Source: Mauremys mutica | Taxonomy: Eukaryota > Chordata > Testudines > Geoemydidae | Assembly: GCF_020497125.1 (NCBI RefSeq) | Contig: NC_059077.1 | Coordinates: 19,848,840 to 19,912,839, forward strand | Length of the DNA stretch: 64,000 bases | Direction of reading: 5' to 3' | In this document: piece after piece, positions 47,398 to 58,394 of the stretch | Layout of the letters: every line of letters starts with the position of its first letter | Numbering within the stretch: the stretch's first letter is position 1 | Program-made: the position numbers and the translations under genes | The notes under the pieces: model-generated | Databases searched by the model: none | What the model was told of the DNA's origin: nothing | What the model saw: only the letters and a program-made list of their open reading frames with translations

Positions 47398-47490
47398 CTC
47401 TTTCTTCTCCCTAGCTTCATGCTTCATTTGTTCTCTGTGCCATGTTTTTTTGACATTCTTCATTTGTGTCTTAGAAATAACATCCCATCT
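47398..47490 (-). CDS. NARS1: NARS1 coding exon 4
   Basis: 93 bp, acceptor CATCTAG, donor GTGGGT. Residues 65-95, RWDVISKTQMKNVKKTWHRE then QMKHEAREKKE: end of the N-terminal domain and start of the lysine-rich helix. Confidence 0.96.
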
Positions 47491-47608
47491 CTAGATGGAT
47501 CCGGTGAGATATGGGGGAGGAGGGGAAGAGAAAGAAGTTATTTGTGTTTTGAAAAATAGGAACCTTAATACCTCATTTAATTAAAAATATACATTTAAAT
47601 TACATCAC

Positions 47609-47674
47609 CTCATTTTCTTTTTGTGAGTCCACATAAATAGTAGGAAATGGTTCTTTTCCTGCTGTCATCAAAGC
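47609..47674 (-). CDS. NARS1: NARS1 coding exon 3
   Basis: 66 bp, acceptor CATTTAAG, donor GTGATG. Residues 43-64, ALMTAGKEPFPTIYVDSQKE then NE, identical to human except Val to Ala. Confidence 0.96.
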
Positions 47675-47962
47675 CTTAAATGGAAAAAAAAAGTGCAAAA
47701 ATCAGTTTCATCATAAGAGTACTGAAGCCAGACTGTCAATGAGATAATATGGTGGACATCCTACATTTACAAAACACATCAATGAGGACCAGATGTTAAG
47801 ATATATAAGATTTACATTTAAAGAGAACAGCAGCTTAAAAAGCTATTTTCAGATCAAATCTGGCCCACCACTAGTTTACAGTATTTCCCTAAATAGTTGG
47901 CTGTTTGTCCTGAAGGAAAACAACATGACTTGAAATAGACTTCGTGTGTTTTCTGCAGATAC

Positions 47963-48045
47963 CTTCAGAGCTGTTTTGAAAGGCTTCTTCTCTGTTCCAT
48001 CGCCAGTAGAATCGCAGCCCTCGCGTTCAGAAACATACATCTCTC
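47963..48045 (-). CDS. NARS1: NARS1 coding exon 2
   Basis: 83 bp, acceptor ATATTACAG, donor GTATCT. Two bases complete Gly15, then residues 16-42: EMYVSEREGCDSTGDGTEKK then PFKTALK, the start of the conserved eukaryotic N-terminal domain. Human has ELYVSDREGSDATGDGT in the same place. Confidence 0.96.
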
Positions 48046-48229
48046 CTGTAATATAGAACAAGCATATACGGGTATTTTAAAGCAAGCACAAAACTTGGCA
48101 AGATTTTAAAAGGGATTGGATAGTATATGGCTATCAAGAATATTCAGCATCATCATAATTAATGAAGGCATGTTTCTGAAGAGACATTAAGCCTCATGCT
48201 TAAGGTCTCAAGAGAATCTTTAACTGTTA

Positions 48230-48694
48230 GGGCATGTCTACACAGAACTCAAGTTCCCAGACCCTAGGTTTGTTAACCTAGAGCTTGAGTGTCAACACTC
48301 ATTTGTGACCTCAGATTAGGAACTTGTGAAGCCTGGTTCCTACCTGGGGCTCCGGAGTCTTCATTGCATTAGGCAGGCCTGAGTCCAACTACCCACATCT
48401 TCAGACTTTCTAGCACCCTCCCAAAATGTGGCAGCAACAGCCCTTTGTTTGTGATGCAGCGTGGGAAAACTTGACTGTCCACTAAACCACTGACAGAGGA
48501 CAAAGAAAGTCAGCCCGCAGAATACGTTTGGAACTGCATCTACACTGCAAAGCAATAGGGCTTGAATCAACTCAACACCTGTGGGGTCCTGGGACCAAGC
48601 CACGGGCTAGTGCAATTTGTGTGTAGATGAAAGTGGGGGTTAGAGCTTGAGCTGGAGTTCAAACCCCAGGCTTACTCTGCTCTGTAGACATAGA
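48230..48694. mobile_element. MITE with GGGCATGTCTACAC-type ends
   Basis: It begins GGGCATGTCTACACAGAAC and ends GCTCTGTAGACATAGAC, an inverted pair. CTAGGTTTGTTAACCTAG forms a hairpin near the left end. It resembles the outer MITE at 30133-30637. No coding. Confidence 0.5.
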
Positions 48695-48719
48695 CTAGTA
48701 TCCCACATCCACCTACTGA

Positions 48720-48830
48720 GGTTTCTTACACCTTCCTCTGAAGCTTCTGGTGCAGACCACTGTCAGAGACAGGATACTAGGCCAGACAGATCTTAGATCT
48801 GATCCAGCATGGCAATTCCTATGTTCTTAT
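48720..48830 (+). mobile_element. CR1 3'-end fragment
   Basis: CACCTTCCTCTGAAGCTTCT, GACCACTGTCAGAGACAGGA and CCAGCATGGCAATTCCTATG match the terminal 3' region of CR1 elements, ending with a TTCTTAT repeat. Confidence 0.7.
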
Positions 48831-49869
48831 TAACTCAATAGTGGTGTCTTTGCACAGTAACTACCACATACGTAGTTAAGACTACAACTAACACAACACA
48901 AGGTGGCAAATAACTACTAGAGACGCTGTGTATAACTGTAAAAAGTGCCTAAGGGAGATAAGTGACTACGGATTATCAACAGAAACTGGGCACCCACTTC
49001 CTTTGGCACGTTTAAGAGTTCATCCTAAAAGTCTGTTCCTCTTCTCCTCAAAGTGATATGTGTACCTTCTTTGATACCAACCAATCGTGACTGCACACTA
49101 GTTATTTGTGCTTTTCAAGGTGATGGGTGTGTATGTTGCAACTCCCAATTTTTGCATAATATTGGTGTAACTTCTCAGTGCACATTTTCCCCACAACAGG
49201 AAAATAAGGATATTTGGTTTAATATAACTTTTTGAAATGTAGGTTATCTGAGAGCATAATGCTTTTTTAGCTTGATGCACTTTTCTTTTTGTTCGGATTC
49301 CTTTAGGATATAGTCTCACCTCATTAGCTGTGCTCAATGTCTGTTGTGCCACTTTCTCTTTTACTGTGTTTTTTCTCCCGTACCATCCTCCCTGGTGTTG
49401 CCCCTTTTATTCTACCCATCCATGTCTCTTCTCTCTAACTAGCAAGACATGTACAATAACTCAGTTATATAGGATTTGCCACATTGAAGCTCATTGAATC
49501 GGATATCCAGGACTGTATTCTTCAGAGGAAAGCAACAAAAACAAACCCACAATGCACGTAGCTAATTGTACAATTATTGGTGGAAGAGGAGAGCTTTTGG
49601 GGTGAAAAGAAGAGAAAAGAAAGGAACCAAGAAACATGCACTGATGCATAACTGCTGACTACCTTTATAACTGCAAAAGCAATGAACAACCATTATCAGC
49701 CCTTAAAAATATCTTGCTATAATCCCTTGATTTGGTGGCTACCTGCACCACAAAATTCCACTGGCCTATTATGTGAAGTATCTCCTTTATTTGTTCCAAT
49801 TTTACCACTTACTAATTGTATCAGGTGGCCCCTTTTTCTTGTTGCCTGGAATACAAGAAAGGACGGATC

Positions 49870-50420
49870 CATTTTCACTACTCTGGTCCAATACAAAAGC
49901 TGGCAATTAGGTAACAAAAGCTGGCAATGATAGATGAAATTCAGTGCAGACAAGCACAAGGTGAAGCATGTTAGAAGAAAGTTTTAGATACACGCTGATG
50001 GGGTCCAAATTATCTCACTCAAGAGAGATACCTGATCATCCCAGAGGATGGTTCAATAAAAGTACTTGCCCAACATGCAGTGGTGGTCAATTAACCAAAT
50101 ACCGTGCATGGAAGGTTGCATTCAAAAAGGAATAGGGAGTAACACTAAGACATTCTATAAATTGATGGCACACCCTTACCTCGAATACCATCATCAGTTC
50201 TGTTCACTCCAGACAAAAGGGCAATGAAAAATATTGGAAGCATGGAAAAGCTTCTGTACACCAAGAGACTAAAAAAAGATTAGGACTGTTTAGTTTAGGG
50301 AGAAGACAGAGAGGTGAGATAAGGGTATATAAAACAAGGAGCCACACAGAGGTGGTGTGCCAGACACTTATAACAACAACAAGTTAGGGAAATTACACAC
50401 GGGGAAATTAACAAGCAACA
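49870..50420 (+). mobile_element. Degenerate CR1 fragment, plus strand
   Basis: AGATGAAATTCAGTGCAGAC and CAAGCACAAGGTGAAGCATG, then CTCGAATACCATCATCAGTT and GACTGTTTAGTTTAGGGAG, follow CR1 ORF2 C-terminal order with many differences. Confidence 0.5.
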
Positions 50421-50689
50421 CAATCGAAGTAAGGAACAAGAAAAGGTATTTTGTTGGGTTTTTTTAGTAGCTATATTTCATAGTTAAGATGTGGACCTAG
50501 TTATCACATATTATTACTTTAGGACACAGATTAGTAAGAATAAAAATGGGCATATTAATACCAATGTTAAGAATATCTAGTTAAACTACCTAGGATAATG
50601 TACAAGGGATATTGACCCTCATGCTTCAGGAGATAAGCCAGATACTACATGGAGTCAGACATCTCCCACTCACTCCCCTGGGCATGTAA

Positions 50690-50775
50690 TTGCAGAATTG
50701 TCCATTATAGGGCTTTCACACCTTCCTCTGAAACATCCAGTGCTGGCTAATGCCAGAGAGAGAGAGAGAGAATAC
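50690..50775 (+). mobile_element. CR1 3'-end fragment with GA microsatellite
   Basis: CACACCTTCCTCTGAAACAT, CAGTGCTGGCTAATGCCAGA, then a (GA)n tract from about 50754 to 50772. Confidence 0.5.
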
Positions 50776-50888
50776 CAACCTCAATGGATCACCTGCAACA
50801 GCAATTCTTAGCTTCCTAAATTCAAGCGTGTGTCTATACATCTGTGTCTGTCTCTCTATATATGTATATCTGTCTCTAGATATAGACA

Positions 50889-51530
50889 CAGAATCATAGA
50901 AATGTAGGGCTGGAAGGAACCTCGAGAAGTCAGGAAGTCCAGCACCCCACACTCAGGCAGGACCAAGTAAACCTAGACCATCCCTGACAGATGTTTGTCC
51001 AGCCTGTTCCTCCCTTGGAAGCCTATTCCAAAGCTTAATTACCTTTATCATTAGAAAGCTTTTTCTAACATTTTAGCTAAAAGGCCTTGCTGCAGTTTAC
51101 ACATATTACTTCTTGTCCTATCTTCAGACTTATCAGGTCCCCTCTCAGTCTTCTTTTCTCAAGACTAAACGTACCCAGTTTTTTTAACCTTTCCTCATAT
51201 GTCATGTTTTCTAAACTTTTTATCAATTTTGTTGCACTCCTCTGGACTCTCTCTTTTCCCACATTTTACATGAGGTATGGCACCTAGAACTAGACACAGT
51301 TCTCCAGACAATGCCTCACGAGTACAGAGTAGAGCAGAACAATTACCTCCCAAGTCTTGCATACAAAACCCCAGAATATATTAATCTTTTTCACAACTGC
51401 ATCACATTTTTGGCTCAGATTTGTGATGCACTATAAACCCCAGATTCTTTTCACCTAGCCAGTTATTTCCCCCATTTTAGAGCTTTGTATTTGATTTCTC
51501 CTTCCTAAGTGAAGCACTCTTTCGGACAAG
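50889..51530 (-). mobile_element. CR1 LINE 3' fragment, minus strand
   Basis: It begins with the reversed CR1 3' end (CAGAATCATAGAAATGTAGG, GGCTGGAAGGAACCTCGAGA) and continues into reversed coding sequence, e.g. a minus-strand frame with [20 protein letters not shown]. It meets a plus-strand CR1 at about 51530, head to head. Confidence 0.75.
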
Positions 51531-51531
51531 G

Positions 51532-52531
51532 AGGATAAACAGTGAGATGGCAAAATCTGCAGATGATACAAAACTTCTCAAGATTGCAGTCTGCTTTGGA
51601 CTTAACTAAGAGTTACAAAGGGATCTCACAAAACTGGGTGACTGGGCAACAAAATGCCAGATAAAATTCAATGTTGATAAATGCAAAGTGATGCACATTG
51701 GAAAACATAATCCCAATTATACATATAAAATGTTGGGGGTCTAAATTAGCTGTTATCACTTGGTGTCATTGTGGACAGTCCTTTGAAAACATCCATTCAA
51801 TGTGCAGGGGCAGTCAAAAAAGCGAACAGAATGTTTGGAATCATTTGGAAAAGGATAGATAAAACATAAAATATCATATTGCCTCTATATAAACCCATGT
51901 ACGGCCACATCTTGAATACTGCATGCAGATGTGGTCGCCCCATTTCAAAAAAAGATATACTGGAATTGGAAAAGGTTCATAAAAGAACAAGAAAAATAAT
52001 TAGGGGTATGGGACAGCTTCCATATAAGGAGAGATTAATAAGATTGAGACTTTTCAGCTCAGAAAAAAGATGACTAAGTGGGGATATGATAGAGGTTTAT
52101 ACAATCATTACTGGTGTGGAGAAAGTAAATAAGGAAGTGTTATTTACTTCTCATAATATAAGAACTAGGAGTCAAATGAAATTAATAGGCAGCAGGTTTA
52201 AAACAAAAGGAAGTACTTCTGCACAAAACACACAGTCAACCTGTGGAACACTTTGCCAGAGGATTTTTTGAAGGCCAAGATCATAACAGGGTTCAAAAAA
52301 GAACTAGATAAATTAATGGAGGATAGGTCTGTCAATGGCTATTAGCCAGGATGGGCAGAGACAGTGTGCCTAGCCTCTGTCTGCTAGAAGCTGGGAAGGG
52401 GCGACAGGGGATGGATCATTTAATTACCTGTTCTGTTCATTCCCTCTGGGGCACAAGGCATTGGCCACTATTGGAAGACATAATACTGGGCTAGATGGCC
52501 TTTGGTCTGACCCAGTATGGCCATTCTTATG
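51532..52531 (+). mobile_element. CR1 LINE 3' fragment, plus strand
   Basis: It contains the ORF2 end (CAAAATCTGCAGATGATACA, encoding the A-D-D region of the reverse transcriptase; GACTTTTCAGCTCAGAAAAA; ATGGAGGATAGGTCTGTCAA) and the CR1 3' terminus CCAGTATGGCCATTCTTATG. Stops interrupt the frame. Confidence 0.85.
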
Positions 52532-52864
52532 TCCAAATAAAAAACAAATATTTATTTAACACTTATGTCATTTCTGTGTTGTTACTGATAATTCTGGCTA
52601 CCAACACCATTGTCAGGATTCTTTTTGTTCACTCATTATATTCCATACCTGAATGTAGCCACTTTATGAACTTCATACCCTCAATGTCTGTACTTTGACC
52701 CATCAACCTTTTACTACCAACTGGGGATATTACAGATTATGTATTCCTTATGCCACCCGATATTAAACCAAATTTTGCACCCTCGATAATCTGTATGTTA
52801 TTCCCTGATAACCATAAACTTCTATGATTAAACTCTGTACTGTTCACTTTTTTTTAGCATCATC

Positions 52865-53490
52865 TTAATAAAATATTTTTAAAAACTCCTTCTTGCCATA
52901 AATTTCTCCTTGTGTCCCTTGGCTTCCCTTATCAATTTTCTACAATCCCTAACTGCTGATTTATAGCCATTACTATTAACTTCCCCTTTATTCCATTTTA
53001 TCTATCTTATTTATTTTACAGCTGCCTTCTCTTCCACTCTAAACCAGGTTGTTTTTTTTAATCAACACAGCCTTCTTCCTCAGCTATGGAACTGTGGCTT
53101 TTTAGGGCATCTACAAAGGTGTTCTGAAATGAATCCCAATTATCATTCTCATTTTTCAATTAAATTATTCCTCCCAGCTGAGTTGGCTCATAAATGCTTT
53201 CAGCTTTGTGAAATTGGCCCTATGAAAGCACCAAGTATACTATATATATTACTGGTCTGGACTTTATTCTGCTTGTACATTATAAATGTGATCAAGTCAC
53301 GATCACTTGTACCTAAGCTACCATTAACTTTTAGTTTTGTGATCAGTTCCTCTTTATCTATTAGAACAAGGTCTAATATAGAATCTGTCCGAGTTGGCTT
53401 TGAGTTAGGAAACTGTCATATATAATATTGAGAAATTCCAGGGATGTTTTAGTAGAAGATAACCAGCATGTCACTCAAATCGAAATCCCC
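52865..53490 (-). mobile_element. CR1/L2 endonuclease-region fragment, minus strand
   Basis: The minus-strand frame reads SILDLVLIDKEELITKLKVN then GSLGTSDRDLI, the C-terminal end of an apurinic-type endonuclease domain (pattern DLVLTN...GSLG.SDH). The catalytic His is Arg here, and there are stops, so it is inactive. Confidence 0.6.
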
Positions 53491-53956
53491 TTTTTGTTTG
53501 TTTTAAAAGGGATGAATGTTTAGTTTTTATTACAATAAAGCATTTGGGATACAGTGTGTCTAAAAATGTAAAAAATTAACTGAGCATATTTGGAAGACAA
53601 ACTTTTTAGTTGCAATGATACAACAGTGACTCATACTTCCATGGTGCAGTAATTGATCAGATTTTAAAAAACCACAGCACTGAACTGCCTCATGGCATCC
53701 ATGGAAAAAGGTTTCTATGCTGCCTATCAGAATGGATTTAATCCCTACACATCACATACTGCCTTTCTGATGGTGGCTAGCACTGCTTTTTTCCTGCATC
53801 AGAATGCTGATAGAGCTTGTGGCCAGACACACCAGGAAATGGGTGCAGCTCTCCCAACGCAGCACTGGTCAGCACCCACCTCTTTAGCATATACAAGCCT
53901 CCAGTAGCAGTGCCTCTTGCCCAGCAGCAGGTTATGATGGGACCTTTCAGCCACTT

Positions 53957-54745
53957 CATAAGAACTGCCACACTAGGTCAGTCCGATGGTCCGTCTAACC
54001 CATTATCCTGTCTTCTAAGCAGGGGCGGCTCTAGGATTTCTGCCGCCCCAAGCAGGGCGGCACGCCGCGGGGGGCGCTCTGCCGGTCGCTGGTCCCGCGG
54101 CGCCGGTGGACCTCTCGCAGACGTGCCTGCGGAGGGTCCGCTGGTCCTGCGGCTCCGGTGGACCTTCCGCAGGCACGCCTGCGGATGCTCCATTGGAGTA
54201 GCGGGACCAGCGGACCTTCCGCAGGCACGTCTGCAGGAAGTCCACCGGCGCCGCGGGACCAGCAGACCTTCCGCAGGCGTGCCTGCGGGAGGTCCGCCGG
54301 AGCCGCCTGCTGCCCTCCTGCGGGACGCCGCCCCAAGTGCGCGCTTGGCGCGCTGGGGTCTGGAGCCGGCCCTGCTTCTAACAGTTGGCCGTGCCAGATG
54401 CTACAGAGCAAATCAACATTTTTGAGTAATCCACCCCGTCATCCAAGCCTAGCTTCTGGCAATCAGAGATTTAGGGACACCCAGAGTCTGGGGTTACATC
54501 CATGACCATTTTGGTTAATAGCCATTGATGTAACCATCCTCCATGAACTTATCTCATTTTTTTTTAAACTGATTTATACTCTGGGCCTTCACAACATTCC
54601 CTGACAATGAGCTCCTCGTGTTGACTGTGCATTAAGTGAAGAATGCACTTCCTTGCCATTGACTATGGACTTAACTATCTTGAATAATTTTATACCATCT
54701 ACAAACTTTGCCATCTCACCAGTTATTCACTATTTATCTGGAAAA
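53957..54745 (-). mobile_element. CR1 LINE 3' fragment interrupted by a hAT element
   Basis: The reversed CR1 3' end (CATAAGAACTGCCACACTAG) is followed by CCCATTATCCTGTCTTCTAA, then the 355-bp hAT element, then AACAGTTGGCCGTGCCAGAT, which resumes the CR1, and reversed ORF2 sequence to about 54745. It ends only about 100 bp from the NARS1 CpG island. Confidence 0.75.
54020..54374. mobile_element. GC-rich hAT-like MITE with inverted minisatellite
   Basis: A 355-bp element with inverted ends CAGGGGCGGCTC and GAGCCGGCCCTG. It is flanked by CTTCTAAG (54012-54019) and CTTCTAAC (54375-54382), an 8-bp target duplication with one mismatch. The interior is two units of about 52 bp with GGTCCGCTGGTCC-type junctions followed by two inverted units with GCGGGACCAGC starts. 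Each unit contains a CCGCAGGCACGCCTGCGG-type hairpin. No real coding. Confidence 0.75.
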
Positions 54746-54859
54746 AGGGAACATGTTGAATAGATCGCACAGGTCCCCGGCCAGGGGAACCTCCCGACTT
54801 ACCTCTCTCCACGAGGAAAACTGACCGCTGACTCCTACTTTTTGTTTCCCGTGTTTTAA

Positions 54860-55720
54860 CCGCTTACTGACGCACGGGGGGGGGGCTGCCCTTTTCGGCG
54901 AGGGCCTTGGCAGGCCAGGCACCTCCCCACGCGAGGGATCGGAGAGCGACTGTGAGTAACACCGATCTCCAGAGCAACGTGTCCTTCGCGCTGGGCCGGG
55001 CCGGGCGCCACCCCAGGCCGGGGTCTCCCTGCGCTGCCCCGCTCGGGGAGCGATGTGGGGCCCGAACGGCACCTGCTCCTTCACAGGGCCCGCGCTCCGC
55101 GCCCCGCCACCTCAGCCGCCGCCCCGGCCGCGGGGACTCACCTAGGCCCAGCTCGCCCGCCTCCTGGATGAGCAGCGCGGACATGGCGGCAGCGGAGACT
55201 CCTCGCGCGCCCGGCCCGGCCCGGCAGCGGGTTCTGCAGCAAGCGGCGCCCCGGCAGCGGGATTGCATCAGTCTGCGGGCGAGCCGCGGCCCCGCCCCGG
55301 CGCGGGGAGCTCATTGGCCCGGCGGCGGCAGCGGCGGGGCTGGCCCCGGCAGGGTCAGGCTGCGCCGCGGCGGGATTGGTCAGGCTGCGCCCCGCAGTTC
55401 CGCCCGCGAGCGGCCGGCAGGCAGGGAGCCCGGGGCCGGCAGAGGCTCCTCCTTGCTGCTGAGCGGGGGGCGGCCTCAGTGGTGGAGGGACCCGTTGCTG
55501 AAGCGGCTGGAAATCTGGCTAAGTGCAAGAACGGACACGGCTGGGCCCACGGGTGGGAGCGTGGGGCAGCCCCGGGGGCGCGCTGAATGTGAACCCTAGG
55601 AACGCCCCGACACCGGCTTGGTGCAGGCTCAGCTCCTGTGGGCAGCAGGCCCGGGCCCTGTTCCCAGCAGCCGGGCGGGTCGGGGGGAGATGCACCTTGG
55701 CCCGGGGAGGCACGGCCACC
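54860..55720 (-). promoter_or_regulatory. NARS1: NARS1 CpG-island promoter
   Basis: Very G+C- and CpG-rich DNA surrounds NARS1 exon 1, contrasting sharply with both sides. This fits a TATA-less housekeeping promoter. The transcription start is not determinable from sequence. No gene in the opposite direction was recognised, although long open frames occur on the plus strand. Confidence 0.85.
55142..55184 (-). CDS. NARS1: NARS1 coding exon 1 (start codon)
   Basis: 43 coding bases, donor GTGAGT. The ATG (55184-55182) has a strong context, GCCGCCATGTCC. It encodes MSALLIQEAGELGL and the first base of Gly15. Human exon 1 encodes only MVL plus one base, with the same splice phase, so this start makes the protein 11 residues longer. 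The frame stays open upstream to another ATG at 55268, which would add 28 more residues. Confidence 0.85.
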
Positions 55721-56755
55721 GCTGTTGAAAGTGGTGAGGAAAGGAGATGAGTGACCCTTAAAGTAATCCAGACCCATCTCCTCCCCTAAGGGTTGTGGAT
55801 ATAGCTCTGATTGCTGGGCTGTTTCACAAATACAGATGCTGTATAGTGTTAGCATCCTACCCGTAATAAATTGCACATGACAAAATAGCTTAATGAGGAA
55901 ATAATAAAAATCATCTCGTTTCCAGAGAGGTTGATAGACGTTTAAATAACCATAGACACCTTTTCACCTCTGCTGTTACGTTCCTGTTTCCTATTATATT
56001 TTCATTGTTTCATTCTTAATAGTGCAACCCTACTTGGGGTTTTTAATTTTATTCTGAGGTGTAACTTCTCATTTTTTGCCATGAAATGTTTATTACAGTC
56101 GCAGAGCAACTGAAGGAGGGCACTGTCGACCACTTGTATAGTATTGAAAAGTTATTACAAACTGAAGTACATGCTGCAGCAGAGAAAGCAGAAGTCATTT
56201 TAGGGTAGAGTATATTAATACTGTTTTTATTACATTTACCATTGCAAAATGATAAAGTGGTACAACACAAAACATTTCCCACCCCTGACTAGAGTTTACA
56301 CACTTGGTCAAAGACGCACACTGCATATGCCAACTTCCAACCTCTTTATTCAGATAGTGAGTAGTACTGATGGATTCAAATAGACAGGGCACAGGGGAAG
56401 AAGTATCAGAGGGGTAGCCGTGAAGTGAGGCTGCAGGAGGGATTTAAATAGTGTTTATAGGATCAAACACAAATGAATTTCCATGACTATGGAACTTAGA
56501 ATATATTTTAAAAACAAACAAACTTGTGCACATCATGGAGCCATTTTGAGTTGTGCTCACAACTATACATTCTATTTAATAAAACAGGATCCTGCATTTT
56601 TCTCTTGTTTCAGTTTCTGAATGGATATAGAGTGACTTCAATAAGATCAGGATCAGGCACTGACCTTACATCATCCCGTGCACCAATACATAATAAGATA
56701 CAAGAAGTCAGATGAACAGGTTGCAGATAATCAGAGTACTACTGTGTAATAGACA
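55721..56755. other. Upstream intergenic, no recognised feature
   Basis: AT-rich DNA after the CpG island. No exon of a neighbouring gene was recognised on either strand. Confidence 0.5.
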
Positions 56756-56759
56756 TTAT

Positions 56760-58310
56760 CATAGAATATCAGGGTTGAAAGCGACCTCAGAAGGTCATCT
56801 AGTCCAACCCCCTACTCAAAGCAGGACCAATCCCCAACTAAATCATCCCAGCCAGGGCTTTGTCAAGCCTGACCTTAAAAACCTCTAAGGAAGGAGATTG
56901 CACCACCCATTCCAGTGCTTCACCACCTTCATAGTGAAAAAGCTTTTCCTAATATCCAACCTAAATCTACCCCACTGCAATTAGAGACCATTGCTCCTTG
57001 TTCTGTCATCTGCTACCACCAAGAACAGTCTAGCTCCATCCTCTTTGGAACCCCCTTTCAGGTAGTTGAAAGCAGCTATCAAATCCCTCCTCATTCTTCT
57101 CTTCTGCAGACTAAACAATCCCAGTTCCCTCAGTCTCTCCTCTTATGTCATGTGTTCCAGCCCCCTAATCGTTGTTGCCCTCCGCTGGACTCTTTCCAAT
57201 TTTTCCACATCCTCCTTGTAGTGTGGGGCCCAAAACTGGACACTATTCCAGATGAGGCCTCACCAATGCTGAATAGAGGGGAATGATCATGTTCCTCGAT
57301 GTGCTGGCAGTGCCCCTACTTATACAGCCCAAAATGCTGTTAGCCTTCTTGGCCAAAAGGGCACACTGTCGACTCATATCCAGCTTCTCGTCCACTGTAA
57401 CCCCTAGGTCCATTTCTGCAGAACTGCAGCCTAGCCACTCAGTCCCTCGTCTATAGCAGTGCATGGGATTCTTCTGTCCTAAGTGCAGGACTCTGCACTT
57501 GTCCTTGTTGAACCTCATCAGATTTCTTTTAGCCCAGTCCTCTAATTTGTCTATGTCCCTCTGTATCCTATTCCTACCCGCCAGCGTATCTACCACTCCT
57601 CCCAGTTTAGTGTCATCTGCAAACTTGCTGAGGGTGCAATCCACACCATCCTCCAGATCATTAATGAAGATATTGAACAAAACCAGCCCCTGGACCGACC
57701 CTTGGGGCATTCCGCTTGATACCGGCTGCCAACTAGACATGGAGCCATTGATCATTACCCATTGAGCCTGATGATCTAGCCAGCTTTCTATCCACCTTAT
57801 AGTCTATTCATCCACCCCATACTTCTTTAACTTGCTGGCAAGAATACTGTGGGAGACCGTATCAAAAGCTTTGCTAAAGTCAAGGAATAACACGTCCACT
57901 GCTTTCCCCTCATCCACAGAGCCAGTTATCTCCTCATAGAAGGCAATTAGGTTAGTCAGGCATGATTTGCCTGGTGAATCCATGCTGACTGTTCCTGATC
58001 ACTTTCCTCTCCTCTAAGTGCATCAGAATTGATTCCTTGAGGACCTGCTCCATGATTTTCCCAGGGACTGAGGTGAGGCTGACTGGCCTGTAGTTCTCCG
58101 GATCCTCCTTCCCTTTTTTAAAGATGGGCACTACATTAGCCTTTTTCCAGTCATCCGGGACCTCCCTTATCGCCATGAGTGTTCAAAGATAATGGCCAAT
58201 GGCTCTGCAATCACATCCGCTAACTCTGTTAGCACCCTCGGATGCAGCGCATCCGACCCCACGGACTTGTGCTCGTCCAGCTTTTCTAAATAGTCCACGC
58301 TAGGAACAGA
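56760..58310 (-). mobile_element. CR1 LINE, 5'-truncated, with reverse transcriptase
   Basis: The 3' end is at 56760 (TCATAGAATATCAGGGTTGA) and the 5' truncation near 58310. The minus strand encodes CR1 reverse-transcriptase blocks: [20 protein letters not shown] and [20 protein letters not shown] (about 58176-57952), then [19 protein letters not shown] (the catalytic F-A-D-D) and [15 protein letters not shown] (57755-57243). A frame break separates the two parts and the endonuclease is missing, so it is inactive. Best-preserved CR1 in the window. Confidence 0.92.
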
Positions 58311-58394
58311 ATTTGAATCTTAGTTTCTTACTAAGTTGTTGCATCCATTCTATAGTACCACTAAAATATATAATTTGTTATATATAACTAAGGC

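Larger units (their letters stand above)
48046..55141. other. NARS1 intron 1
   Basis: 7.1-kb intron, the largest of the gene and crowded with CR1 pieces, a MITE and a GC-rich hAT element, each listed separately. Stretches 48830-49860 and 53490-53955 show nothing I can name. Confidence 0.7.
32229..55184 (-). other. NARS1: NARS1 gene, complete coding region in 15 exons
   Basis: Cytosolic asparaginyl-tRNA synthetase attaches Asn to tRNA(Asn) using ATP. Fifteen exons with GT-AG introns join into 1,680 bases (559 codons plus stop), against 548 residues in human. Domains in order: an appended N-terminal domain to about residue 85; a lysine/glutamate-rich hinge (about 80-115); an anticodon-binding OB fold (about 130-220, RGQRVKVFGWVHRLRRQG); and a class IIb catalytic core with motif 1 near 255-285, motif 2 at 331-352 ([20 protein letters not shown]) and motif 3 at 522-534 ([15 protein letters not shown]-binding Arg533). 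Every split codon restores a conserved residue and there is no stop or frameshift. The whole difference in length is an 11-residue longer N-terminus encoded in exon 1. Confidence 0.97.

Noticed and set aside
53817..54425. 202-codon plus-strand frame
   Set aside because: Spans the GC-rich MITE and its minisatellite; its repeats arise from the DNA repeat units, not from a protein.
54907..55599. 230-codon plus-strand open frame across the NARS1 CpG island
   Set aside because: Low-stop GC-rich DNA. It runs antisense over NARS1 exon 1, with no recognisable domain or conserved motif.
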